Both the position numbers and the translations under genes were made by a program. A DNA stretch of 64,000 bases from Porphyridium purpureum (lineage: Eukaryota; Rhodophyta; Bangiophyceae; Porphyridiales; Porphyridiaceae): contig VRMN01000003.1 of assembly GCA_008690995.1 (NCBI GenBank), forward strand, positions 682,001 to 746,000. Reading direction: 5' to 3'. Shown here in pieces: positions 20,606 to 30,416 of this stretch (position 1 is its first letter; each line of letters opens with the position of its first letter). Below the pieces are notes generated by a model. The model had not been told where the DNA came from. It did no database searches and saw nothing but the letters and a program-made list of their open reading frames with translations.

Positions 20606-20956
20606 GTTCGAGGCGCTTCTCGTCACTCAGCACCAGGCGTGTGGTCCACCGTGCCCTTTCCGCGCGAGCTGGTAGCCAGGGCATGTAATGGGATACCCTA
20701 ACGGCGGACATTGAATTCCCACCACGCTGCACAGGTGGCAACGACGGCAAGTGGAATTCAGAACATGAGCATACAAGGGGCACAGAAAGATTCGAGTTTG
20801 TCCATGGCGTGTGCCTGCGCTCTGACACAGGGCATGATTTGTAGGTTCGGATCAGCGTGGAAGCGCGCCCTTTCCCGTCAGCGCAACGATAAGCTCCTGC
20901 TGTGCGTATCTTTCCTGTATTTAGAGTGTATTTCACCTACATTTTTGCGGAATCAG
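20606..20956. other. Intergenic gap
   Basis: Upstream of the GT8-like gene. No gene and no CTGTAC element found. Confidence 0.45.
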
Positions 20957-21793
20957 CTAGCTGACGCGGGAAATAAATGCGTCCAAGTCTAAAAGTTCGA
21001 TAATTGGAGAGTACCTTTCGGCCTTGATGTGAGAGTCATACACGTTGTACCCCCATACCGCAAAATGTAGCGACAGGCGATGCATCATACCCACTGTCAA
21101 GAACAATTCCATGGTCTCCAGGAGCGCCTCCAGCCTGTCTTCAATAAAGTGGATGTACATTTGAGGATGCCGCCGCGCAATGTTTGCCACTACTTCCGCC
21201 TTGGGGCCGGATCCCAATCCGAAAATATTTTTCTCCTCAATATTAGTGATGCCAAAGCTCTGCAGAAGCTCATGCACAAAGCGGCTATGTTTTGTGGTGC
21301 AAATGTACACCGGAGATGGTGCCGTCAGAAGCGCAGGTTTGACTCCAGGGTAAAGTCGATTCCTCGCTAGCCACGAAAGGCGGTCGCGCTTTATCCATTC
21401 GTCGCGCGTAAATGCAAATTCATCAGAGAGGGCTTGCGTATCGCACTTCCATCTGATTACAAGCGTTTCCTTCAAAAATGCCCAGTTGTAGATAATTTCT
21501 TTGGGACGCAAGGCGTGAGTTCCCTTCGTGGACGTCTCCGACACACGCTGCTCTTCCCACAGAAGGCGGATGAGGAGCACGTTTTCGTAGCCGTGCTCCA
21601 CGACGCACCTCAGCTCCTCCATTCTGCGCATCATCCAAGCTGGAGGCTCGTCGCCCAGCAGCCGTGGCACGTCCAGCACTTCTGGCCACACTCGCCGCGC
21701 GGTTCTGAACGCCGCAATCGTGGACTCCTCCACGCTGTCGCAGATGACGCCGTCAAAGTCCAGCACCCATACCTGCCCTTCATATACCTTCAT
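20957..21793 (-). CDS. HAD-superfamily hydrolase-like protein
   Basis: 278 residues from the chosen ATG (MKVYEGQVWVLDFDGVICDS). HAD motif I DFDGVICDS carries the nucleophile and acid/base Asp. Later motifs are YICTTKHSRFVHELL (motif II Thr), GSGPKAEVVANI (motif III Lys) and HFIEDRLEALL (motif IV acidic). It resembles the HAD proteins shared by cyanobacteria and plants; substrate unknown. An in-frame ATG at 21931 would add 46 residues. I prefer 21793 because a CTGTAC pair at 21896 and 21948, like those in other divergent promoters here, lies between this ATG and the next gene. Confidence 0.8.
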   Translation of the reverse strand: MKVYEGQVWVLDFDGVICDSVEESTIAAFRTARRVWPEVLDVPRLLGDEPPAWMMRRMEELRCVVEHGYENVLLIRLLWEEQRVSETSTKGTHALRPKEIIYNWAFLKETLVIRWKCDTQALSDEFAFTRDEWIKRDRLSWLARNRLYPGVKPALLTAPSPVYICTTKHSRFVHELLQSFGITNIEEKNIFGLGSGPKAEVVANIARRHPQMYIHFIEDRLEALLETMELFLTVGMMHRLSLHFAVWGYNVYDSHIKAERYSPIIELLDLDAFISRVS

Positions 21794-21895
21794 GGCGCGC
21801 CGAGTCCGAGCCAATGCCCACCACTCGCACCAATCCCTTGGTTCCCCTGGCGTGTGGCGCCGCCGCACCGCATCGAGCAGTTCAGCGTCAACAAA

Positions 21896-21953
21896 CTGTA
21901 CCGCGTGCAACTCAAGGAATGGACATTGCATTGCAATGACTCAGCGGGTACAG
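21896..21953. promoter_or_regulatory. CTGTAC pair between HAD and ISE2-like genes
   Basis: AACTGTACCGC at 21894-21904 is oriented to the rightward helicase gene (128 bases to ATG). GGGTACAGAC, hexamer 21948-21953, is oriented to the leftward HAD gene (155 bases to the preferred ATG). Both hexamers are followed by C on their own strand. Confidence 0.4.
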
Positions 21954-22023
21954 ACTTGCCCCGTGCAGCGACGCCTGGGGAAGTCCTTGCCACGGGGACA
22001 AAACGGTTAGGACGACCGGCAGC

Positions 22024-25000
22024 ATGGTGATGTCTTCCGTTCCCGCGGCATTCCATCCGCAGACCGCGTGTGCCAATGGGATCTCTGTCAAGCATCAGTG
22101 CCCTCCGAGGCGTAAACACCCCCAGCCTCGAGGCCGCGCGAGCTGCGCTGAGCACGCACGAGGTCTCTTCTCGAACGCTGGCTTGAAGTGCTCGCGGCGG
22201 GCTCGCTGCGCCATGATCGCTTCACCCGGATCATCATCGCTGTGGCTTGGTGGTCTTCGGAAAAGAACTTTTGATCACGAATGCTTTCCACGGGCTCCTG
22301 GCAGGGCGAGGCCACGGCACGCGGCGGAACACGATTTCGAAGTGATTGACCAGGCCGATGTATACGACGCTTTGCGCCAAGTGGCGGGAACACCACATGC
22401 CGCTGATATTCTGCGTGACTGCTGGCGGCGAGGTGACTCAGACGCGCGCCACATTTACAGCGTATTTCCTTTCGAGCTCGACGAGTTTCAGAAACTCGCC
22501 ATCAAATATCTCACGGAGGCCAAGAGTCTCGTGGTATCTGCTCCAACTGGCTCGGGCAAAACGGTAGTGGGCGAAGGAGCGATTTGGCTGGCACTTGCAA
22601 GCGGAATGCGCGTCTTCTACACGACGCCACTCAAGGCTCTTTCAAACCAGAAGTTTTTTGATTTTCAGGCGCAGTACGGAGAAGATCGGGTCGGTCTGTT
22701 GACAGGAGATACCACTGTGAATCGTGAAGCGCAAGTCATAGTGATGACAACAGAAATCTACAGAAATATGCTGTATGCAGCAGAGAGCGGCGATATGGTT
22801 GGCGGTATCCAGGGCGCCATGGGCGTCGTAGACGACGTGTTTGCAGTGGTGTTCGATGAGTTCCACTACATGAATGATAAGGAGCGTGGCACTGTTTGGG
22901 AAGAGTCTGTGATTATTAGCCCGCCACATATACTCTTGGTTGCCCTCTCGGCCACCATATCCAACACGATGGAAGTGAAGGATTGGTTTGCACAAGTGCA
23001 TGGACCAACCGAGCTGATTGTCTCAGATTTTCGCCCCGTACCGCTCAACTTTGGGTTTGCGAGGCGTCGCGGTCTTGACCCGTTGTTTGAGAAGGGGGAA
23101 AAAGATGGCGGTGGTAGACTTCGCGGGAGCGGTGGTCTCAGAAGCAGACCGTTACTCCATTCGCGGTTAATGGATGACCCACAGATTGCGAGCATTATGT
23201 CATCCGACCTGAAGATGCTGGACAAGGCCAGCAAATTGCGCGTCAATGAGCGCGGTCGTCGATCAAGTGGTGGAGGACGCGGAAGCCGGGGAAGCTTCAC
23301 TGATGTCATCCAAAATTTAGACATCATTCTAGGCGGGGATATCCCTGGTGTTCGTCGCACGAATTATGCCGAAGTACCGTCCATTCCGTACGTCGTTCGT
23401 GCCCTTCAACGCAAGGACTTGCTTCCGGCTATCGTATTCATCTTCAGCCGCGATGGATGCGATCGTGCGGCGATGGAGGTGCTCACAGAAAATGACTTGC
23501 TAATCACCCCATCTGAACAGCGCGTTTTGCGCGACCGTGTCGATGAATTCTTGAATGTGCATCCAAGCCTGGTCAACGAAGACCGGATCACGCTCGCGCG
23601 GGCCGGCATCGCGTCCCACCATGCGGGAATGCTTCCGATCTGGAAATCGTTTGTGGAGAGGCTCTTTCAGGAGGGGCTCATCAAGGTCGTCTTTGCAACC
23701 GAAACGCTTGCTGCGGGAATCAATATGCCTGCGCGCACCACAGTAATTTCATCCATGTCCAAGCGAGCGGGTGACGCAGGACATGTACTCTTGACCACAT
23801 CGCAAGTCTTGCAAATGGCAGGGCGTGCGGGCCGACGCGGGAAAGACGTGATTGGCCACTCCATCTTTGTCCGCACGGCGTTTGAAGGTCCCCTTCATGC
23901 GTACTACTTGCTGACGAAGGGAGTCGATGCAATTCAGTCTACATTCACGCCATCGTACGGCATGGTGCTGAACCTCTTGAAGAGACGCACCCTTGAAGAA
24001 TCACGGCGATTGTTGGAGAAGTCCTTTGGCCATTTTCTGGCCAGCACAGCAAGCAGTGAAAAAACCAAAAAGCAGTTGAAGAGACAGCGCATTTTGGAGA
24101 CTTTTAGGAAGGCGAAGGAGCTGTTGCAGACCGTGTCGTCATCAAATCTGGTGCGCTACCAAAAGAAGCGCGAACAGCTCAAGGCTGAGATTCGCAACCT
24201 TGAGTATATGAAGAGCGGACTCGAGAAAGTTCGTCAGCTCGACATTGAACGAGATCTTCCGTTCGCACCGAGAGGAAGCCTTCTTCGACTCGAGAGTTTG
24301 CCATCGAGGCCTCGCCTTCCGTCGAAACAGAGCCGCACGGAAGCTCTGGATTATTATGTAGACGTTGAGGATCTGGAGCTTGAAGCAGCTCTAGAGCACG
24401 GACTGGGCCAAAGCGAGCGGCGTTCCTGTGTTTCAGGCATCTTTCTTGGACCTTATCCACGTCAGATTGCCCAAGTTCCTTACTTTGCGGTTATTGGCGG
24501 TGATGGTAATTTTCATTTTGTCACCGCACAGCACGTGACCTTCATCAATCCAAACGTGGATGATGCCGTCTCCAGCATCTTCTTTGAGAACGGAGGAGCG
24601 CTTGCTAATTTTCCTGATCCTTCCGTGTGGAGCCGAGCTGGGCGAAAACGATTCCGGGCGGAAGGGACGCCTACTGCTAAAGAGCTTGCACAGCACATAC
24701 ACTCTGTCGATGCCGAAGCGGAATATGGGAAGACGGACTATGATATGAAATTGGCGATCGAAGATCAGGCCGAGCGTGTCGGACGCTTGCTTGCAGAGCT
24801 TCGCGGAATGTCGGAAGTGCATGATCGCCCCGATCGACTGGAACTCATCAAGGCCGGCCGTGCGTACGCCGCGTTGTACGACAAATACGGGATGGCAGCG
24901 GAAGCTGAAGCAAATGGTTCAAATGAGGGGTCATGGCGGGATTTCATGAGCGTGGTATCTGTATTGCAGGAATTTGGATATCTGGATGATCAGTTTAAAG

Positions 25001-25794
25001 TAACGCGGCTGGGGCATCTCGGAGCAGCAGTCCGAGCAGAAAACGAAGTCTGGATGAGTACGGTGTTGACTGCGGAAGAAATTCAAGCTCTCCAACCACA
25101 GCAGCTGGCCGCCGTGATAGCGGCAGTTGTTGTGGACTCAAGAATTCGTCCCGATGTCTTTGTTGATTTCGAACTGTCAGAAGATGTCGACCAGGCGTGC
25201 AATAGCTTGCTGTATTTGAACGACCGAATTATGCTGAGCCAAGAGGATCGCGGACTTGGGTTTTCCGCCGGCGTCGACAAACTGGAAGCGGCATTGGCAG
25301 AGAATTGGGCGATGGGCATGTCATGGGTCGAGTTCATGTCGAGGACCTCTTTGCAAGAGGGCGACGTGTGTCGCAAGCTGCGACGAACCATGGACGCCTT
25401 GCGGCAGATCCCGCATCTGCCAATCGTTAGTGAATCACTTCGTGTGGCAGCCCGTCGAGCGCTGACCCTCATGGACCGCTTTCCAGTTTCAGACGAGGTG
25501 ACATACAAGGTCGATGACCAGGACAAGGCGCGCGGGGAGACTCCAGAGTCGTTGCGCGCGTCGCTCCGCAGAAACAGGACGGACGTGGGAAACGTCGATG
25601 GCGATACCGAGGTGGACGTGGTCGAAGAAGATGCTTTTGGTACCTATAACGACGAAGATGCAATGGTGGTAGGCCAGGATAATTTCTTTGATTCGGCCAG
25701 TGGCGATGAAGACGACAATGGAGATATCGATGACTCTGACGAGAACCAGAGCGAAAGTGGATTTAGTATGGACCAAGACACCTTATTCGGATAA
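22024..25794 (+). CDS. Plastid DExH-box RNA helicase, ISE2-like
   Basis: A 1256-residue Ski2-type helicase resembling plant ISE2, which acts in plastid RNA processing. Motif I APTGSGKT is at 173-180, motif II DEFH about 278-281, motif III SAT about 309-311, and motif VI QMAGRAGRRG near 600. A coiled-coil/arch-like insertion and a C-terminal DSHCT-like region follow. The first roughly 100 residues are rich in Arg, Ser and Ala with few acidic residues, consistent with a plastid transit peptide. The last 70 residues are strongly acidic (GDEDDNGDIDDSDENQ) and probably disordered. A Gly/Arg-rich insertion (about 355-420) separates RecA domains 1 and 2. ATG is the first in frame. Confidence 0.93.
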   Translation: MVMSSVPAAFHPQTACANGISVKHQCPPRRKHPQPRGRASCAEHARGLFSNAGLKCSRRARCAMIASPGSSSLWLGGLRKRTFDHECFPRAPGRARPRHAAEHDFEVIDQADVYDALRQVAGTPHAADILRDCWRRGDSDARHIYSVFPFELDEFQKLAIKYLTEAKSLVVSAPTGSGKTVVGEGAIWLALASGMRVFYTTPLKALSNQKFFDFQAQYGEDRVGLLTGDTTVNREAQVIVMTTEIYRNMLYAAESGDMVGGIQGAMGVVDDVFAVVFDEFHYMNDKERGTVWEESVIISPPHILLVALSATISNTMEVKDWFAQVHGPTELIVSDFRPVPLNFGFARRRGLDPLFEKGEKDGGGRLRGSGGLRSRPLLHSRLMDDPQIASIMSSDLKMLDKASKLRVNERGRRSSGGGRGSRGSFTDVIQNLDIILGGDIPGVRRTNYAEVPSIPYVVRALQRKDLLPAIVFIFSRDGCDRAAMEVLTENDLLITPSEQRVLRDRVDEFLNVHPSLVNEDRITLARAGIASHHAGMLPIWKSFVERLFQEGLIKVVFATETLAAGINMPARTTVISSMSKRAGDAGHVLLTTSQVLQMAGRAGRRGKDVIGHSIFVRTAFEGPLHAYYLLTKGVDAIQSTFTPSYGMVLNLLKRRTLEESRRLLEKSFGHFLASTASSEKTKKQLKRQRILETFRKAKELLQTVSSSNLVRYQKKREQLKAEIRNLEYMKSGLEKVRQLDIERDLPFAPRGSLLRLESLPSRPRLPSKQSRTEALDYYVDVEDLELEAALEHGLGQSERRSCVSGIFLGPYPRQIAQVPYFAVIGGDGNFHFVTAQHVTFINPNVDDAVSSIFFENGGALANFPDPSVWSRAGRKRFRAEGTPTAKELAQHIHSVDAEAEYGKTDYDMKLAIEDQAERVGRLLAELRGMSEVHDRPDRLELIKAGRAYAALYDKYGMAAEAEANGSNEGSWRDFMSVVSVLQEFGYLDDQFKVTRLGHLGAAVRAENEVWMSTVLTAEEIQALQPQQLAAVIAAVVVDSRIRPDVFVDFELSEDVDQACNSLLYLNDRIMLSQEDRGLGFSAGVDKLEAALAENWAMGMSWVEFMSRTSLQEGDVCRKLRRTMDALRQIPHLPIVSESLRVAARRALTLMDRFPVSDEVTYKVDDQDKARGETPESLRASLRRNRTDVGNVDGDTEVDVVEEDAFGTYNDEDAMVVGQDNFFDSASGDEDDNGDIDDSDENQSESGFSMDQDTLFG

Positions 25795-25847
25795 CGGACC
25801 CTGCTCGCATATCTTCATTTGCAGAGAAAAGTGACCTCTCTTCCGCT

Positions 25848-26798
25848 TCATTTCTGATCTGCGTAAAGGCGGGCTCCAAATATAGTGCTTCCGACGCGGA
25901 CATTGGTGGAATGCATGCGAATGGCCCTTTCAAAATCGTTGCTCATCCCCATCGAAAGCTCGAGGGGTTCTTTCGTCAAATCCAGTTGCAGAGCAGACGC
26001 CACTTGCTGTCTAACATTGAGTAGATCCGAGAAGGCTTGCGGCTGCTCAGAGTCATCCGGTTTTCCTATTGTCATCAACCCTGCCAATTTCAGATGCGGA
26101 CAGTTTTCACGAACATGAGCGCAGAGAGCTGGCGCTTCTGTCGGTGCACAGCCGCTCTTTGAGTCTTCTCCGCTGACATTGACCTGAACAAATACTTTCA
26201 GCAGCTCGTGGCGACCGACGTCAGCACAAGCCTTCTCGAGCGCGTTTGCCACCTTTTCACGATCGACGGTCTCAACAACGCACAGATTCGGCGCAGCCAC
26301 CAGCTTCTTTGCCTTGTTTGTCTGTAAAGCTCCAATAAAATGCCACGAAATATCAGCATATTCAGGGCCAGCTTTGCTCACGAACTCCGCCTTGTCACAC
26401 AGTTCATTCACGTAGTTTTCGCCGAAGTCGCGATGCCCCGCGCGATACACGGCCTGAATCATGGACACGTGTTTCGTCTTACCCACGGCCACGAGCCGGA
26501 CGCTGCGCGAGTCGGCACATGCCTCCACCGCGCGCTTGACTCTTGAATAATTCGTAACGACATCCGCGAGCTCTTGCTCACTGGGCACGCCTGCCGTCGT
26601 CTCCGGATCCGACATCGGCTGTGAATGGACAGAACAGATTCCTGTCAGACGGCGTTCCCTGTTTACCCAGACCGGCGGAGTACTCGCACACGCAAACGCC
26701 GGTGCCGCGCCGCTCAATGGACGGCACAAAGCAGACGAGCGGACGAACGCGAGGGCCAGCCGAATTGCCATGCAAGACTTCTCTTCTCGTGTAGTCAT
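25848..26798 (-). CDS. Pyridoxal phosphate homeostasis protein (PLPBP/YggS family)
   Basis: 316-residue protein of the YggS/PROSC family, a fold-type III PLP-binding protein that buffers free PLP and has no known enzymatic activity. The PLP lysine lies in LVAVGKTKHV (about residue 107). Other signatures are DFGENYVNEL, WHFIGALQTNK, LMTIGKPDD, and the C-terminal LSMGMSNDFERAI plus VRVGSTIFGAR. The first 60 residues (MAIRLALAFVRSSALCRPLSG) look like an organellar targeting peptide, so a plastid or mitochondrial location is plausible. First ATG gives MTTREEK; MAIRL eight codons later is an equally good start. Confidence 0.95.
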   Translation of the reverse strand: MTTREEKSCMAIRLALAFVRSSALCRPLSGAAPAFACASTPPVWVNRERRLTGICSVHSQPMSDPETTAGVPSEQELADVVTNYSRVKRAVEACADSRSVRLVAVGKTKHVSMIQAVYRAGHRDFGENYVNELCDKAEFVSKAGPEYADISWHFIGALQTNKAKKLVAAPNLCVVETVDREKVANALEKACADVGRHELLKVFVQVNVSGEDSKSGCAPTEAPALCAHVRENCPHLKLAGLMTIGKPDDSEQPQAFSDLLNVRQQVASALQLDLTKEPLELSMGMSNDFERAIRMHSTNVRVGSTIFGARLYADQK

Positions 26799-26856
26799 CA
26801 ATCTTCTTCAAGCTTTCATCTATGGTTTATTCTTTCTACAGGCGAACTGGGTTTGC

Positions 26857-27504
26857 TTACTTGGCAGGCCCACAGCCGAGGGATTCACGCGTGGATTCGC
26901 CCGTGGACGGATTTTCACCCTTAAGCGTTGGGTTCTTGCACAGAGCGCGCTGTCCGAAGAGACCAATGTACGCGTCAGAAAAGTCAGTGTTCTCGAGAAT
27001 GGCGTTCTCAAAGGAGGAGTCGCTCAGAACGGTGTTGTGAAAAACAGCACCTGTCAGATCGCTGTTATCAAACATGACGCGATCCACGACACCGTTGCTA
27101 AAGTTGGCACCGCGGAAGGAGGCGCGATTGGCATACGTCTTGCTCATCACCACATCTTCGAGATTGGCGCCATCAAGCTTGGCACTCTCGAGGAATGCAC
27201 CAGAAATATCAAAGCCATGGAGATCTGCCTTTGTCAGGTCGCACTCACGCAAATCAAGCAGCGTATCGCGCGCCGCGTTCGCGGCGCCCATCGCCGAGGA
27301 GGTCGGATTGCATCGCTTCTTGTCGGCATAGTTGATCGGAGGCATCTTTGGGGGCGGCAGGGCGTGCACGTCCTGGGCATTCAAAGTACTCAAAAAGACA
27401 GCGACGGCGGCACCAACAGCGACCGCCGCACGCTTTGAGCTCACTGCCGCGTGAGCTGTTTGGCGCTCATTGCGCGCGAGCGAGGGAGCTGCTTGGAACG
27501 CCAT
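26857..27504 (-). CDS. Thylakoid lumenal pentapeptide-repeat protein
   Basis: Protein of 215 residues. The N-terminus starts MAFQAAPSLAR, typical of red-lineage plastid transit peptides (Phe near the start). A hydrophobic segment AAVAVGAAVAVFLSTLN ending in VHAL follows, that is, a bipartite lumen-targeting signal. Residues about 75-185 are A(D/N)LXX-type pentapeptide repeats (ECDLTKADLHGFDISGAFL and so on), forming a right-handed quadrilateral beta helix. The C-terminal CKNPTLKGENPSTGESTRESLGC region is characteristic of the plant TL15/TL17 lumenal family. Function in the family is unclear. The start is the only ATG before the transit peptide; the upstream open frame begins at a TTG. Confidence 0.92.
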   Translation of the reverse strand: MAFQAAPSLARNERQTAHAAVSSKRAAVAVGAAVAVFLSTLNAQDVHALPPPKMPPINYADKKRCNPTSSAMGAANAARDTLLDLRECDLTKADLHGFDISGAFLESAKLDGANLEDVVMSKTYANRASFRGANFSNGVVDRVMFDNSDLTGAVFHNTVLSDSSFENAILENTDFSDAYIGLFGQRALCKNPTLKGENPSTGESTRESLGCGPAK

Positions 27505-27698
27505 CGCTTCAGTCCAGAAGTCCGCAGCGCACTTGTCCAGAGTATTCGACGAAGAGGACAGCCGGGCGCACGGGCTTGTCTCCAACTTTACTCACACCCA
27601 CACCCAGCCGTCAACCCCCCTGCCCCAACTTCACCAATCACGCACCCCTTCATCTGCCACCGTGCCACCTTCCACCGCGCCCCGAACCGTATCCGAGG

Positions 27699-27751
27699 CT
27701 GTACCTCCGTCCCGCCCGGAAACTGAACCCGAGCTCAGCGAGCAACTGTAC
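27699..27751 (+). promoter_or_regulatory. Two CTGTAC elements in divergent promoter
   Basis: GGCTGTACC (hexamer 27699-27704) and AACTGTACT (27746-27751) lie 138 and 91 bases before the ATG of the lipase gene, in its orientation. They sit inside the 332-base gap to the divergent pentapeptide gene; the rest of that gap is CCACC-rich with no gene. Confidence 0.4.
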
Positions 27752-27836
27752 TATTTCGAATTACGCAAGATGCGTCCAACGCGCGGTTTACGGGCGGACG
27801 TGCCGGCGTTCTTCTGCGGGCGTGGAGTTGCCGCGA

Positions 27837-30416
27837 ATGGACATGAATCTGCCGTGCTCCGTACCTGTGCGCCCTCCTGCGCAACAGTCTGCCGTTTCTT
27901 TGACCCCCGAACGTTCCTGGGTCTTCAAAGAGCTCAGGCTGAGCTATGACTTGGTCACGCATGCCCTGAGCGACGTCCAGTGCGTTCTGCTGGCCGAGGC
28001 CCCGCACCTCGTCAAGTCCGAACGACCGCGTCGCGGAGGACAGGAAAATGAAGATTCGTGGACAGACATGGGCAGTCCGTTGAGCCAGACACAAGAGGCT
28101 TCGAGTGGGCCTGAAGGTGGCAGCCAGAGCAGGGCTCGTAGTTCTCGTAGCCCGCCTGCGAACGAAGGAGTGAGTTACGGCAAGCTGGCGGTCGAAGTTG
28201 AAGCTCTGGCCTGCAGTGCGAGCATGGTGCAGGAGCTGTGTGAATATATCATGACTCAATCGCCGAGACTGTATGTGGGATTGCAGTACCCTGTATTTGA
28301 ACCAGCTGAAGCGCCGCAGAACGGATTCGAGTCTGTGCTTTCGATTTTGACGAAAATCTACCATGAAGTGGCCACCATTTTGGAATCCGGGCGGCCGAGC
28401 GAAGAAGTAGACGGTGATCCAAAATCTTTGCTTACTACAACTGCCAAGACAAATGGGAAGAATAGCCCGCAGGTTCGATGGATAAGGGGACTCAGTGAAA
28501 ATGCGTTGATTGAGCGCCTGCGGGGTCGGCATTCGCAAATCCGTGCGTATTATGCTGTACTTCACCTGGCCAAGCTCGTACTGGCAGAGCTCGTTGCGCA
28601 AGTCGAAGAGCGGAATCAGAGCGGTGCCGCGGAAGACAACGCGGGGGCCCCTCTTCTACCATTCATCCCGCATGCGCTCAAACCGCATTTCAATGCGCGA
28701 CATTGGAAGGAAGCGGTGAATATGGACGCATTCTTCGGCAAATATTTTGGTTTTCAGTATCGATCGGACACAAGGGAGGTTCTACGGGCAACACTGGTAG
28801 CTCGCTCGGCCGTCGAGAAGGCCTATGAGACAGCGCCCAACCATGAGCTGTCACGCACGATAGCCATGATGGGCTACGGGTGGCTCTTTTCGAACCTCAC
28901 CATGCTGGACCAACTGGGTCTCAGTATTGAATCAGTGAATCAAATTGGACGCCCGAAGAGCGACATTGACACGCTTGAGTACGCCCGAACGCTGTGGAAC
29001 CTACCAGAGCTTGCCCCAATGAGTGCTGCGTCGGATTTACTAGGGTCTGATGTGGCCGTAGACAAAGTTGTGAACATTCCCGTCCAAGCATTTGCTGTTA
29101 TGCGGAACTGCACCATGTCACGCGCTGTTGCAGACAATCGAGTTTCAGGAAGGCCTGATATCAACCAAAAGAACGAATCATCACAAGATACCCAGACAAT
29201 GAGATTGAGCGTAGGTGGCGATAGCAGCATCTTATCTGAAAATGAGAAGGAATTAGGGAGCAGCCCCATTTTTAACAGGGACGGAGAGAAGTGCGTTGAT
29301 GATCCATCACGGTCAGTCTCGTCGCAGCCGGAAATAATGAAAATTGAGTTTGTGAAAGGGCGCATTTTGAGCGGAATGTGGCGCCGCTTTGAGCTCTTTC
29401 CTTCGAACGCGAGCCCGCCCCCGCCCGTCATATCTGATACGGTCAATGAGCGCTCGAGCTTCGCGTGGTCCGATGCTTCTGCTTCTCATTTCAGTAAGAA
29501 CGATGGAATCAGTCCAGCCGAGGCAATCGACAGTCAAGCGGAGAAGTTCGTCGAAACCAGCCCGTCGAAACCCTGGCTTCTTCAGGAATTGAATGCACAA
29601 CTCGAATCCCTCTCGGTGCAGGTCGACAACTTTCTTCGGCCCGGAAGTAATACGCGCGCGTCCGGCCTCATTATTTATTTCCATGGCGGCGGCTTTATTT
29701 CGCAAAGCTCTGTGAGCCACTCTACATATCTTCGAGAGTGGGCGGTTCAATTGGAAGATGCCGTAATCCTTGCTCTTGACTACAGATTGGCCCCGGAGTA
29801 CAAGTACCCTGTGGCCGTGAAGGAAGGTGTTTTTGCGTTCGAATGGGCTGTTGCACACCCCGAGAGTCTGGGCTCCTTGGCGCGTAAAGTCATCATTGCT
29901 GGTGACTCGGCGGGTGGCAATCTCGCTTTGTCTGTGACGTACGAGTTGATGCAACGATCAACACGTGGTCCAGATGGAATTGTCCTTGCATATCCGGCAC
30001 TTTATCTGAGTCCGGCGTGGTCCGCAAGTCGTTTGCTCTCCTTTTTCGACCCCTTACTCCCGACAGCGAGTCTCGAGCTTTGTCTGAGAAGCTACGTTCC
30101 AGCTGATATGAATGGCGGGAGCAATTACTTTCTCTCACCTTGTCTGGCGCCCGACGAAGTTCTTGCTCAGTTGCCCCCTGTTGTGGCCATGTGTGGCTCG
30201 CTGGATCCGCTCTTTGACGATTTAGCATATTTTGCGGCCCGACTTCAACGCGTCGCCCAGATGGGTTCCCCAAACCGTAACCGCGACTTTTTTTATGTTG
30301 CAAACGCAATGCCGCACGGTTTCTTAAATATGTGCCTCATCGACGCAGAGTCACGTGCGCTTCGCCGCATTTTAGGCGAGCAAATACGCAAGCTTCTAGA
30401 AAGCAATATCTGCTGA
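27837..30416 (+). CDS. Hormone-sensitive lipase-type esterase
   Basis: 859-residue alpha/beta hydrolase of the HSL (LIPE) family. The N-terminal half carries an HSL_N-type domain (PVFEPAEAPQNGFESVLSIL and helices). The catalytic half has the oxyanion motif HGGGF (about 616-620), DYRLAPEYKYP, nucleophile Ser in GDSAGGN (about 689-693), Asp in GSLDPLFDD (about 788) and His in MPHGFLN (about 826). YPALYLSPAWSASRLLSFFDPLLP closely resembles the animal enzyme. It should hydrolyse diacylglycerol or other neutral acyl esters. A roughly 200-residue Ser-rich linker joins the halves, in the position of the regulatory module of animal HSL. Start chosen at MDMNLPCSVP, the first ATG after two CTGTAC elements; the frame is open farther upstream. 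Confidence 0.9.
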   Translation: MDMNLPCSVPVRPPAQQSAVSLTPERSWVFKELRLSYDLVTHALSDVQCVLLAEAPHLVKSERPRRGGQENEDSWTDMGSPLSQTQEASSGPEGGSQSRARSSRSPPANEGVSYGKLAVEVEALACSASMVQELCEYIMTQSPRLYVGLQYPVFEPAEAPQNGFESVLSILTKIYHEVATILESGRPSEEVDGDPKSLLTTTAKTNGKNSPQVRWIRGLSENALIERLRGRHSQIRAYYAVLHLAKLVLAELVAQVEERNQSGAAEDNAGAPLLPFIPHALKPHFNARHWKEAVNMDAFFGKYFGFQYRSDTREVLRATLVARSAVEKAYETAPNHELSRTIAMMGYGWLFSNLTMLDQLGLSIESVNQIGRPKSDIDTLEYARTLWNLPELAPMSAASDLLGSDVAVDKVVNIPVQAFAVMRNCTMSRAVADNRVSGRPDINQKNESSQDTQTMRLSVGGDSSILSENEKELGSSPIFNRDGEKCVDDPSRSVSSQPEIMKIEFVKGRILSGMWRRFELFPSNASPPPPVISDTVNERSSFAWSDASASHFSKNDGISPAEAIDSQAEKFVETSPSKPWLLQELNAQLESLSVQVDNFLRPGSNTRASGLIIYFHGGGFISQSSVSHSTYLREWAVQLEDAVILALDYRLAPEYKYPVAVKEGVFAFEWAVAHPESLGSLARKVIIAGDSAGGNLALSVTYELMQRSTRGPDGIVLAYPALYLSPAWSASRLLSFFDPLLPTASLELCLRSYVPADMNGGSNYFLSPCLAPDEVLAQLPPVVAMCGSLDPLFDDLAYFAARLQRVAQMGSPNRNRDFFYVANAMPHGFLNMCLIDAESRALRRILGEQIRKLLESNIC

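Noticed and set aside
27348-27836. Upstream 163-codon extension of the lipase frame
   Set aside because: Pro/His/Arg-rich low-complexity translation that overlaps the divergent pentapeptide gene; similarity and promoter motifs begin at 27837.
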